Shown here: positions 38,466 through 46,587 of the stretch, piece by piece
Layout: each line of letters opens with the position of its first letter
Numbering within the stretch: position 1 is the stretch's first letter
NCBI RefSeq assembly: GCF_005217455.1
Contig: NZ_SZPQ01000001.1
Span: 1 to 64,000, forward strand
Direction of reading: 5' to 3'
From: Martelella alba
GTDB lineage: Bacteria; Pseudomonadota; Gammaproteobacteria; Enterobacterales; Enterobacteriaceae
Length of the DNA: 64,000 nt
The notes under the pieces: generated by a model
The model's input: only the letters and a program-made list of their open reading frames with translations
What the model was told of the DNA's origin: nothing
Database searches by the model: none
Program-made: the position numbers and the translations under genes

Positions 38466-39719
38466 TTACGGCCGCGCAGCAGTGCCATCGGGCAACCGCG
38501 CCAGCGTCCAGGAGGGAATACCGCCGTTACAAGGGAATTGCGCGGCCTTGTCTTCATCGATATCAATACCCAGGCCCGGCCGATCGCTTAAGTAGGCATA
38601 GCCGCGATCTATTTCCGGGCAGCCGGGGAAGACGCTGTGCAAGGCTTCGTTCATGGGCGTATATTCCTGGATGCCGAAGTTGCTCAGGCTTAAATCCAGA
38701 TGGAGATTGGCCGCAACCCCGACCGGAGAGATATCGCCAGGGCCGTGCCAGGCGGTGCGCACTCCATGGATTTCGCTCAGCGTCGCCAGCTTTTTCGCCG
38801 GGGTGATGCCGCCGATGGTACTGACATGGCAGCGAATATAATCAATCAGATGACGGGTTATCAATGGACGCCACTCGTTGACGTGCGTAAACAGCTCGCC
38901 CATGGCGATGGGGGTCGAAGATTGGGCGCGCAAGGTATTCAGCCATTCCATATTTTCCGGCGCCACGGGGTCTTCCAGGTAAAACAGCGAATAGGGTTCG
39001 AGGACTTTGGCGAGATTGACCGCGGCGATGGGTGCCACTCTTTCATGCACGTCGTGGATAAATTCAATGCCAAAGCCCAGCTTATTACGCAGATGATCAA
39101 ACAGGCGAGGGACGCTTCTGACGTAGGCGTCAGGGTCGAAATACACGCCGGCCGTGCTGGAGCGGGGAGAGCGTTTGGGCTGAATGTTCTTCGCCCTGGC
39201 CAGCCGGGTGGCGATAAGTTTCAAATCCTCGGTGCCGGCGCCGCCATACATGCCCATTTGGCAGCGAACATACTGATATCCCTCTTCCATTAGCGCGCGA
39301 ATATTGTCCTCCACTTCGTGTTCATCGCCGCCGTCCGTATGGCGATACAGCGGAATGCCATCCCGGCATTTCCCGCCGAGCAGGTCATAAAGCGGCAGAC
39401 CGGCCAGTTTGCCCTTGATATCCCACAACGCCATATCCACGCCGGACAGGGCATTATTCATAATGGGGCCGTTACGCCAGTAACCGCTGACGCAGGCGGA
39501 TTGCCAAATGTCTTCAATGCGCGTCGGATCCTTGCCTTCCAGAAACGGCGCCATATAGTCTTCCAACGCCGTTTTGACGGCGAAAATGCGTTGGGTAAAA
39601 GTGGCGCAACCCAGACCGTATAATCCGGGCTGATTGGTTTCCACTTTTACCACGGCAAGATCGATGCCTCCCGGCGCGGTCAGTATGACTTTGACTTTGG
39701 TGATCTTAATTTGACTCAT
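38466..39719 (-). CDS. ManD/RspA-family sugar-acid dehydratase
   Basis: A 417-residue enolase-superfamily enzyme similar to E. coli RspA and D-mannonate dehydratases. The capping-domain segment VDMALWDIKGKLAGLPLYDLLGG is typical. The three metal ligands are Asp in IHDVHER, Glu in YLEDPV and Glu in MGELF, and a general-base His lies in TAWHGPGD. It should dehydrate a C6 aldonate (mannonate or gluconate type) to 2-keto-3-deoxygluconate. It starts at 39719 (MSQIKITKV). It is 58 bp from the FadR-type regulator gene upstream and in the same direction. The next genes on the other side encode idonate/gluconate-type dehydrogenases, which supports a hexonate pathway. Confidence 0.85.
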   Translation of the reverse strand: MSQIKITKVKVILTAPGGIDLAVVKVETNQPGLYGLGCATFTQRIFAVKTALEDYMAPFLEGKDPTRIEDIWQSACVSGYWRNGPIMNNALSGVDMALWDIKGKLAGLPLYDLLGGKCRDGIPLYRHTDGGDEHEVEDNIRALMEEGYQYVRCQMGMYGGAGTEDLKLIATRLARAKNIQPKRSPRSSTAGVYFDPDAYVRSVPRLFDHLRNKLGFGIEFIHDVHERVAPIAAVNLAKVLEPYSLFYLEDPVAPENMEWLNTLRAQSSTPIAMGELFTHVNEWRPLITRHLIDYIRCHVSTIGGITPAKKLATLSEIHGVRTAWHGPGDISPVGVAANLHLDLSLSNFGIQEYTPMNEALHSVFPGCPEIDRGYAYLSDRPGLGIDIDEDKAAQFPCNGGIPSWTLARLPDGTAARP

Positions 39720-39777
39720 CATCTTTCCTCTGAGCATGCATGACGTTAAATAAGCGACGCCGAAAAGCCGGGCGGAA

Positions 39778-40557
39778 TCAGTTTGACTCTTGCTGACCAG
39801 TCTGGGCGCGGTGTTTCAGTTCAACGATATTTTCACGGGCGGTGTCTGCCATCGGCGGCCTGATTTTTTGGATGATTACCGTGTTTTCCGCCATCGCTTT
39901 ATCCAGGACCGCCACGGCCATTGACGAATCGCGGTTTTTGATCGCCATAAAGACTTTAATATGCGCTTCCACGCTTTCCAGAGTGATGCCGAGTGCGCGA
40001 TTCAGCTCCTCCAGATAGTAGTAGTACATGTTTTTTATTGATTTCATGACGGAATAAAAAATCTTGTTCTTGGATGCCCTGGCAATGGCAAGATGAAAAT
40101 CAAAATCCGCCTGGCTGTATTTTTTATAGTCTTCTTTATTACTGAGCATGCGATCCAAGGCATTCTCCAACTCGTCGATATTTTCCTGAGTGGCATGGCT
40201 GACCGCCAGTTCCATACACTTGAACTCCACTGTCTGGCGGAAAATCATCATGTCGAAAAATTCTTCCTGGCTCAGATGCATGATGGGGTGCCGCTGGGCG
40301 TTTAGCGCCTCTTTATCCAGGATGTTCGCGACAAAAGTGCCTTTGCCATGCAATGTCGTGATAACGCCGAAATCCCGTAGTCTTTGCATCGCGCTGCGAA
40401 TACTGACCCGGCTGACATTAAAGGCTGCCGTCAGGGCCGACTCGGACGGTAGCTTACTGCCTGGCGGCCAGCTCCCCTCCAGGATCCGTTTTTTCATTTG
40501 CTCATACACTTCATTAACAACACTCTGTTTTTGGATGGAAGCAATGTTCATTATCAT
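39778..40557 (-). CDS. FadR/GntR-family (FCD) regulator 1
   Basis: A 259-residue regulator: winged helix at residues 12-78 (GSKLPSESALTAAFNVSRVSIRSAMQRL) and an FCD ligand domain with metal-binding features (FDFHLAIA, histidine in SVEAHIKVF). It is clearly paralogous to the protein at 44239-44964 along its whole length (for example SRVSIRSA.QRLRD, FDMM.FRQTVEFKC and EDYKKYS.AD.EFHLAIA.AS). The ATG at 40557 or two codons later is the start. It lies upstream of the ManD-like gene and divergent from the SDR-MFS-dehydrogenase operon, so it probably controls both. The ligand is likely a sugar acid. Confidence 0.9.
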   Translation of the reverse strand: MIMNIASIQKQSVVNEVYEQMKKRILEGSWPPGSKLPSESALTAAFNVSRVSIRSAMQRLRDFGVITTLHGKGTFVANILDKEALNAQRHPIMHLSQEEFFDMMIFRQTVEFKCMELAVSHATQENIDELENALDRMLSNKEDYKKYSQADFDFHLAIARASKNKIFYSVMKSIKNMYYYYLEELNRALGITLESVEAHIKVFMAIKNRDSSMAVAVLDKAMAENTVIIQKIRPPMADTARENIVELKHRAQTGQQESN

Positions 40558-40569
40558 GCTATCTTGTTA

Positions 40570-40582
40570 GTTGTCATACAAC
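40570..40582. promoter_or_regulatory. Candidate operator of a FadR-type regulator
   Basis: GTTGT-CAT-ACAAC is a perfect inverted repeat with a 3-bp centre, 13 bp upstream of the regulator start. The half GTCATACAA recurs at 40807 and, reversed, at 45084. Confidence 0.5.
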
Positions 40583-40801
40583 ATGCGTTATTTTTATCAC
40601 GGCATGACGACAAACAAAATCAGCAAGGCATGAAAGTGTGTTCATAGTCACATTTTTAGCGTCTTGATAAAATATGTAATTGATATTACTTTATAAATAC
40701 CATGCTCGGTCTCGATTAAAAGATCCTTTTTGTGATCGGAACGACAAATCGCAACACGGAATATTGATCTGTCCGAGTCTAGACAGCAAGGTATTATATA
40801 G

Positions 40802-40816
40802 ATGACGTCATACAAG
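40802..40816. promoter_or_regulatory. Candidate operator at the SDR promoter
   Basis: ATGACGTCAT is a perfect 10-bp palindrome that overlaps GTCATACAAG, the same half-site as at 40570-40582. It lies about 65 bp upstream of the SDR start codon. Confidence 0.45.
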
Positions 40817-40882
40817 ATAGTAATTAGTCATCCTTCCTAGTCGTTAACAATTTGAATCAGCATACCGAGAGAGGGTAGCGAA

Positions 40883-41650
40883 ATGACTGCGTTATTTGAT
40901 TTGTCAGGTAAAACCGCATTGATCACCGGATCCGCCCGAGGATTAGGGTTTGCCTATGCGCAAGGTCTGGCCGCGGCCGGCGCGAAGGTGGTACTGAATG
41001 ACCTGCGCGTCGATCCGCTTAACGAAGCGGTTGATAAGCTACGTCAACAAGGCTATCAGGCATTGGGCGGCGCATTTGATGTCACCAGTGAATCGGCTGT
41101 GGAAGAGGCGTTCGCCCAGTGGGATGCGCAAGGCGTCGAAATCGACATCCTGATCAACAACGCCGGGATTCAATATCGCAAACCCATGGTGGAACTCGAG
41201 CTGGATAACTGGCAACGGGTTATCGATACCAATCTCACCAGTGTATTTGTCGTTTCACGCGCAGCGGCCAAACGCATGATCGCGCGTCATCGCGGCGGCA
41301 AGATCATTAATATCGGCTCCCTGACCAGCCAGGCGGCACGGCCCACGGTGGCGCCCTACACCGCGGCGAAAGGCGGCATCAAAATGCTGACGCGCTCTAT
41401 GGCGGCGGAATGGGGCGAATACAATATTCAGGCTAACGCCATCGGTCCGGGCTATATTTTGACGGACATGAATACGGCGCTGATTGCTGACGAACAGTTC
41501 GATCGCTGGGTGAAGAGTTCCAACCCTTCCAAGCGTTGGGGCAAACCCGAGGAGTTGATCGGTACCGCCGTGTATCTGGCTTCTTCGGCGTCCGACTATG
41601 TCAATGGCCAGTTGATCTATGTAGACGGCGGCTGGCTGGCGGTTTTATAA
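40883..41650 (+). CDS. 5-keto-D-gluconate reductase-like SDR (IdnO-like)
   Basis: A 255-residue short-chain dehydrogenase. The cofactor motif TGSARGLG, the NNAG motif and the catalytic Ser/Tyr/Lys (NIGSLTS, then YTAAKGG) are present. It follows E. coli IdnO closely (KMLTR, WG.P.ELIGAAV-like block, VDGG end), which interconverts 5-keto-D-gluconate and D-gluconate. It is the first gene of an operon with an importer and an IdnD-like dehydrogenase. Substrate preference within the hexonates cannot be read from the sequence. Confidence 0.87.
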   Translation: MTALFDLSGKTALITGSARGLGFAYAQGLAAAGAKVVLNDLRVDPLNEAVDKLRQQGYQALGGAFDVTSESAVEEAFAQWDAQGVEIDILINNAGIQYRKPMVELELDNWQRVIDTNLTSVFVVSRAAAKRMIARHRGGKIINIGSLTSQAARPTVAPYTAAKGGIKMLTRSMAAEWGEYNIQANAIGPGYILTDMNTALIADEQFDRWVKSSNPSKRWGKPEELIGTAVYLASSASDYVNGQLIYVDGGWLAVL

Positions 41651-41674
41651 AAATGTCTGTGCGGGATTTTCAAA

Positions 41675-43036
41675 ATGAAAGCGACTAAACAACGTTTTTT
41701 CATACTGTCACTGATCTTCATTGTGACCGCCATAAACTATATGGACAGGGCTAATTTAGCGGTAGCCGGCGGCAGCATCCAACAGGATCTTGCCCTTGAC
41801 TCGGCGCAATTGGGGTTGTTGTTTTCCATGTTTACCTGGACTTATGCCGCCTGTCAGATTCCAGCCGGTTACCTGTTGGATAAATTCGGCGTGAGAATGT
41901 TATATGGTTCGGCGATATTTATCTGGAGCCTGTTCACCGTTACGCTGGGCATTGCCTCGCATAAGATTTTCAATACGACCTCCGCCGCGTTTTTGCTGCT
42001 GATCATTTGTCGGGCGTTAATCGGCGCCGCTGAAGCCCCTTCATTCCTAGCTAATACCAAGATCATCTCTTCATGGTTCCCAGATCATGAACGCGGGCGT
42101 GCCACCACCGTGTATTTTAGTGCGCAATACCTTGGATTGGCATTTCTTACCCCGGTATTGTCTTTCCTGGTGGCGAATTATGGCTGGGGTATGTCATTCT
42201 ATATCTCGGGCGCTATCGGCATCATTTTCGGCATTTATTGGTTAATGGCTTATCGGGATCCGCAGCATGCTGAAAAAGCAAACCAGGCCGAGCTGGAACT
42301 GATTCGCGTGGGGGGCGGGTATGGCTCGGAAAGCCATGCAAATAAAACACCAGAGATCAAATGGGGCGATATTCTCTTTTTCCTGAAAAAGAAAACAGTA
42401 TGGGGATTGTTTATCACACAATTCGCCTGTTCCTCCACTCTCTACTTTTTCTTGACCTGGTTTATCGTCTATCTGGAAAAAGGCCTGCATCTCACCATAT
42501 CCAAAGCGGGTATCTGGGCCATGCTGCCGTTTATCATGGCGATGGCGGGAGCGTTGCTAAGCGGTTTCATCAGCGATATGTTGTTGAAAAAAGGTAAATC
42601 ACAGACATTTTCCCGCAAATTTCCAGTGGTATTGGGGTTAATTGCCACCATGTCCATCGGGCTGGTCAACTATTTTGAACAAAGCCCGGCCATTGCCATC
42701 GCGATTCTGTCCTTCGCTTTCTTCGCCAATACCTTTTCTAATCTTGGTTGGGTTGTGTGGACCGACGTCATCCCCCACGACTATATTGGTACTACCGGTG
42801 GTATGCTTAATTTATGTGGTAATCTTTCCGGTATCGTCAGCCCCATCGTGATCGGCGTATTGCTGCAACGTACCCAAAATTTCCATGCGGCCATTGATTA
42901 TATCGTTTTAGTGGCGTTACTTGGCGCGTTGTCTTATTTATTACTGGTGGGCAAAATTGAAAAAATTGGGTTGCCTGAAAATAATAATACGCTCAATTCC
43001 GTCGATAACAGCAAGCCCTTTCCCAAGGTCCAGTAA
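41675..43036 (+). CDS. MFS anion:cation symporter for a hexonate
   Basis: A 453-residue transporter with 12 predicted helices of the ACS branch (GudP, GarP, DgoT, ExuT relatives). The start FIVTAINYMDRANLAVAG is the family hallmark, and a charged loop separates the two halves (residues about 200-240). It lies 24 bp after the SDR gene and 41 bp before the dehydrogenase gene, so it most likely imports the sugar acid that the operon degrades. Confidence 0.88.
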   Translation: MKATKQRFFILSLIFIVTAINYMDRANLAVAGGSIQQDLALDSAQLGLLFSMFTWTYAACQIPAGYLLDKFGVRMLYGSAIFIWSLFTVTLGIASHKIFNTTSAAFLLLIICRALIGAAEAPSFLANTKIISSWFPDHERGRATTVYFSAQYLGLAFLTPVLSFLVANYGWGMSFYISGAIGIIFGIYWLMAYRDPQHAEKANQAELELIRVGGGYGSESHANKTPEIKWGDILFFLKKKTVWGLFITQFACSSTLYFFLTWFIVYLEKGLHLTISKAGIWAMLPFIMAMAGALLSGFISDMLLKKGKSQTFSRKFPVVLGLIATMSIGLVNYFEQSPAIAIAILSFAFFANTFSNLGWVVWTDVIPHDYIGTTGGMLNLCGNLSGIVSPIVIGVLLQRTQNFHAAIDYIVLVALLGALSYLLLVGKIEKIGLPENNNTLNSVDNSKPFPKVQ

Positions 43037-43077
43037 ACCGTAAAATTCCTTTGGAACAAAACAGAGGTTGTCAGATC

Positions 43078-44127
43078 ATGAGTGTAACAAATGCATTAAC
43101 ATGCAAGGCATGTTTTGCCCATGGTGCAAAGGATGTCCGCTGGGAAGATCGCGAAATACATTTTACCGACAAGGATGTATTGGTGAAAGTGGCGAGCGGG
43201 GGCATTTGCGGATCCGATATTCATTATTACCTGCACGGCCGTGCCGGGATGTCTATTTTAAAACAGCCGATGGTGCTTGGGCATGAATTTGTCGGCGTGG
43301 TCGAATCGGCGCCGGCAGGCTCATCCCTGCGGGTGGGACAGCGTGTGGCGATAAACCCCTCGCAACCCTGCAATCATTGCGAGCAATGCCTGTCCGGGCG
43401 GCAAAATCTTTGCGCCTCCATGCGCTTTATGGGCAGCGCGCAATTCAATCCGCATGTCGACGGCGGTTTTTCGCAATATGTCGTGGCGTCCGAACAACAA
43501 TGCATTCCCTATAATGCGGCGGTGCCCGCGCCGGTCATGGCCTTTTCAGAGCCGCTGTCGGTGGCGATACATGCCGTTAATGTCGCGGGTACGTTGGTGG
43601 GTAAAAAGGTTTTGGTTATCGGCGCCGGTCCCATTGGCTGTCTGATCATCGCCGCCGCGCGCAGCGCCGGGGCGGGGGAAATTGTCGCCTCTGATGTCAG
43701 CGCCCGTTGCCTTGATTTGGCGAAGGCGATGGGCGCCGAGGCGGCATTCAATCCAGCCGAGCCGGGTGGGGGGGATATTTACCGGAAAAACCGCGGCTAT
43801 TTCGACGTGACCTTTGAGGTGTCGGGCAATGCCGCGGCCATTGCCTCCACCGTGGACTATACCCGGCCGGCCGGCAAAGTGGTGCAGGTGGGTATGGGAA
43901 GCGCGACGGCCGATTTCCCGATCATGCCTATGCTGGTGAAGGAAATTACCCTGACGGGATCATTTCGTTTTATCGGTGAATTCGCCACCGCGGTAAAATG
44001 GCTGGAAGATGGACGTATAGACCCGACCCCGCTGATTAGCGCGACGTTTGCGCCGGACAATCTTGAAAAGGCGCTCATTACCGCGGCCGACAAAACCCAA
44101 TCAGCCAAAGTTCTGATGGCATTTTGA
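43078..44127 (+). CDS. L-idonate 5-dehydrogenase-like zinc enzyme (IdnD-like)
   Basis: A 349-residue medium-chain dehydrogenase. The catalytic zinc site (Cys in GGICGSDIHYY, His-Glu in LGHEF) and the four structural-zinc cysteines (CNHCEQC and a further Cys) are present, with the NAD-binding GAGPIG. The match to E. coli IdnD runs to the end (GSFRFIGEF, DKTQSAKVLMAF). It would oxidise L-idonate to 5-keto-D-gluconate. The ATG at 43078 is used; a TTG upstream is less likely. It is the last gene of the operon. Confidence 0.9.
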   Translation: MSVTNALTCKACFAHGAKDVRWEDREIHFTDKDVLVKVASGGICGSDIHYYLHGRAGMSILKQPMVLGHEFVGVVESAPAGSSLRVGQRVAINPSQPCNHCEQCLSGRQNLCASMRFMGSAQFNPHVDGGFSQYVVASEQQCIPYNAAVPAPVMAFSEPLSVAIHAVNVAGTLVGKKVLVIGAGPIGCLIIAAARSAGAGEIVASDVSARCLDLAKAMGAEAAFNPAEPGGGDIYRKNRGYFDVTFEVSGNAAAIASTVDYTRPAGKVVQVGMGSATADFPIMPMLVKEITLTGSFRFIGEFATAVKWLEDGRIDPTPLISATFAPDNLEKALITAADKTQSAKVLMAF

Positions 44128-44238
44128 CCGGGTTATCATCCGGCGGCGCCTGCACGGGCCGCCATCATCGTTTCGCCATGGGAAGAATTGAGGTACGGAC
44201 TGTCGTCGCGCGCCTGCGACCGTGCGGCGGGCGCGGTC

Positions 44239-44964
44239 CTAACGGGGGGCGTTTTCGTTTGCCAGGGGCGTTTTTAAAGCATCCATATTGATCACGTTTT
44301 CCATCATGGCGTCTTTCATTACCTGGATCGCGGTTTCCGCGTCCTTGTTCTTGATGGACATGAACACCTTGATGTGCGCCTCAATGCTTTCCAACGAGAT
44401 CCCCAGTGTTCGGCTTATCTCTTCCAGATAATAGCAATACATCTCTTTCAGAGCGCTTAACGCATTGAAAAACGCCAAATTATGAGAGGCCTGCGCTATC
44501 GCCAAATGAAATTCGTAGTCGGCGAGGGAGTATTTCTTGTAATCGTCTTTATTGACCAGCATACGGTTTAGCGCCGCTTCCATTCTGGCGATGTCCGCAT
44601 CGGCGGCATGCTCCACCGCCAGTGAGATGCATTTGAACTCCACTGTTTGCCGGAAAACCATCATGTCGTGAAACTCTTCATGACTCAGATGCACTATCGG
44701 TCGTTGCTCTTGCAGCAAGCTTTGATGATTGAGCCCCTCGCTGACGAAACTGCCCCGGCCGTGCTGGGTAATAACGATGCCCATATCGCGCAAGCGCTGC
44801 ACGGCGCTGCGGATACTGACCCGACTGACATTGAAGGAGCGGGTCAGTTCGGCTTCCGAGGGCAGCTTGGACCCTGGATGCCACGTCCCGTCCAGAATCT
44901 TGAGTTTCATTTGCTCATAGATTTCGTTGACCACATTGTGTTTTTTTATGGATTCAATGCTCAT
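44239..44964 (-). CDS. FadR/GntR-family (FCD) regulator 2, paralogue of regulator 1
   Basis: A 241-residue protein with the same architecture as the regulator at 39778: winged helix (GSKLPSEAELTRSFNVSRVS) and FCD domain. The start MSIESIKKHN at 44964 aligns with regulator 1. It converges with the dehydrogenase operon, so the two regulators bracket the hexonate genes. A half-operator GTATGACAAG lies about 120 bp upstream. Two related sensors may distinguish two hexonates or derive from a duplication of the locus. Confidence 0.88.
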   Translation of the reverse strand: MSIESIKKHNVVNEIYEQMKLKILDGTWHPGSKLPSEAELTRSFNVSRVSIRSAVQRLRDMGIVITQHGRGSFVSEGLNHQSLLQEQRPIVHLSHEEFHDMMVFRQTVEFKCISLAVEHAADADIARMEAALNRMLVNKDDYKKYSLADYEFHLAIAQASHNLAFFNALSALKEMYCYYLEEISRTLGISLESIEAHIKVFMSIKNKDAETAIQVMKDAMMENVINMDALKTPLANENAPR

Positions 44965-45262
44965 GATATTTGTCGGGAAATTTGTCTTACTCAAGGATTG
45001 CCTGCACGCTGAAGCGTTCAAGACCGTATTGTCCGCTCAGTAACCGGGACCAGGGAATACCACCGGAAAAGATGCCGCTTGAGGTATGACAAGTATATAA
45101 CATGGCGGGAACCTGTTGTGAAGAACGTCCCTGGTGGTATCAGCTGACCAGGCCATCGGGGAAGGCGATAAGATAACGCGTGGCCGGATGATTTATGCGC
45201 TATAGCCGTTACGCGCTATAGCGCTTTGATGAAAATCCGTTTGTTGTCCTGACGTTGACGCA
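44965..45262. other. Spacer between regulator 2 and the DmsC-like gene
   Basis: 298 bp. It contains the half-operator at 45078-45093 and a palindrome GCGCTATAGCGC at 45213-45224, preceded by a direct copy of GCGCTATAGC. No gene. Confidence 0.55.
45078..45093. promoter_or_regulatory. Candidate operator upstream of FadR-type regulator 2
   Basis: CTTGAGGTATGACAAG has inverted ends CTTG/CAAG and contains GTATGACAA, the reverse of the half-site found twice around 40570-40816. Confidence 0.45.
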
Positions 45263-46030
45263 TTAATACGGATGGCCGATATTCACCACTGTGCTAACGG
45301 TATCACCGAAAAAGGTCAGCCGGCTTAGCACCACTGCGGCCAAGGCGATAAGGGCCGTGACGGCCGTCGCTTTATCTCGCCGGAAGGATACCAGGTATGC
45401 CGCGATAAAGCACAATAGGCTGCCCCAGAAAAACAGCGATGTCCCCCAGCTCAGGGCGGTCATCTGCATGATGACGCCGCCGCTGCGCCAGACCAGCGGC
45501 GCGACGATCATCGCCAGGAGGAACAATAAAATGCCTTGCCGCATAATGGGCGCGCAGGATGTTTTATCGAGCAGGGGAAGGCAGGCCGCGCCCATGACCC
45601 AGGCGGTCAGGAAATAAAACACCATGGGTAGGCCGTTGGCGATGGCAACCATCGCCGGCGCGGCATAGGTCATGCCCTGTACAATCAGTAAAACGACCCC
45701 AAACAGCGCGGCGGCCAGCACCGCGGTCTTATTCCCGCGAGTGAGAAACGCCGCGGCGATGGCGACGGCGAATGCGCCGGCGGCCACAATCTCCCGACTC
45801 AACCAGGCGTGTTGGAGATTAATCAGCGCGTTATACCCCTGCAAGGGATAAGACAGGTGGAATGTGGCGCCAAACAACGACAGCAGCAAAAGGATGCCGA
45901 TGGTAAGCCAGGCTTTACGCTGATCGACATAAATACCCCGCAATCGCCGCCAGGCCACGAATATCGCCATGCCCGCCGCGGTCTGGCTGAGCGAGGTGAA
46001 GATCACCAAAGGAAGTTGATAGTCTTCCAT
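45263..46030 (-). CDS. DmsC-like membrane anchor subunit
   Basis: A 255-residue membrane protein with about eight hydrophobic helices, of the DMSO reductase anchor (DmsC/YnfH) family: start EDYQLPLVIFTSLSQTAAGM and the early HLSYPLQGYNALINLQHAWLS segment. It should bind menaquinol and pass electrons to the iron-sulfur subunit, whose gene ends 2 bp upstream. It is the last gene of the operon. Confidence 0.87.
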   Translation of the reverse strand: MEDYQLPLVIFTSLSQTAAGMAIFVAWRRLRGIYVDQRKAWLTIGILLLLSLFGATFHLSYPLQGYNALINLQHAWLSREIVAAGAFAVAIAAAFLTRGNKTAVLAAALFGVVLLIVQGMTYAAPAMVAIANGLPMVFYFLTAWVMGAACLPLLDKTSCAPIMRQGILLFLLAMIVAPLVWRSGGVIMQMTALSWGTSLFFWGSLLCFIAAYLVSFRRDKATAVTALIALAAVVLSRLTFFGDTVSTVVNIGHPY

Positions 46031-46032
46031 AA

Positions 46033-46587
46033 TCAGTCTCCTATCTGCTGAGGCAGGCGCGGCATAATGAAACGGGTGCCGGGATTCAGTTCGGGCATGC
46101 GCGGATAGCCTGGCGGATATTGCACCGCATTGGCCGGTATATCCTGTTTATCGAGATCGACCAGGCTGAGCGCGCCAACCGGACAGGCTTCGACACAGGC
46201 CGGCAATAAGCCGATATCCAGCCGTTCGTAACACATGCTGCATTTTTCCGCTTTGCGGGTTTCCTCGTTATAGCGCGGCGCGCCATAAGGGCAACAGCGG
46301 ATGCAGTTCTTACAGCCGATACACCGCTCGGGGTCATGGACCACGACGCCGTCCGCTCTGATGCTATAGGCTTCCACCGGACAGGCGGCCAGACAGGCCG
46401 GATGTTCGCAGTGGTTGCACGCCAGGGAATAAAACGCCCTTTCCTCGTAGGGATAGATCGCGGCGTCAAGGGGATAGACATAGCGCCAGAACATCTCCGG
46501 CTCAAGCTGATTGAAGCTTTTGCACGCCATGGCGCAACCCCGGCAGCCTATGCATTTATTGCTATCGACTAAAAATGCGCGTCTCAT
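46033..46587 (-). CDS. DmsB-like subunit with four [4Fe-4S] clusters
   Basis: A 184-residue ferredoxin-type protein. Sixteen cysteines stand in four groups: CIGCRGCAMACK, CNHCEHPACLAACP, CIGCKNCIRCCP, and CSMCYERLD with a later CVEACP. It links the quinol-oxidising anchor to the molybdenum subunit. It overlaps the preceding gene (ATGA) and runs 2 bp before the anchor gene. Confidence 0.92.
   Translation of the reverse strand: MRRAFLVDSNKCIGCRGCAMACKSFNQLEPEMFWRYVYPLDAAIYPYEERAFYSLACNHCEHPACLAACPVEAYSIRADGVVVHDPERCIGCKNCIRCCPYGAPRYNEETRKAEKCSMCYERLDIGLLPACVEACPVGALSLVDLDKQDIPANAVQYPPGYPRMPELNPGTRFIMPRLPQQIGD

Larger units (their letters stand above)
40558..40882. other. Divergent control region of the hexonate locus
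   Basis: 325 bp, A+T-rich, between the regulator and the SDR gene. It contains the inverted repeats GTTGTCATACAAC (40570-40582) and ATGACGTCATACAAG (40802-40816). No gene. Confidence 0.6.
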
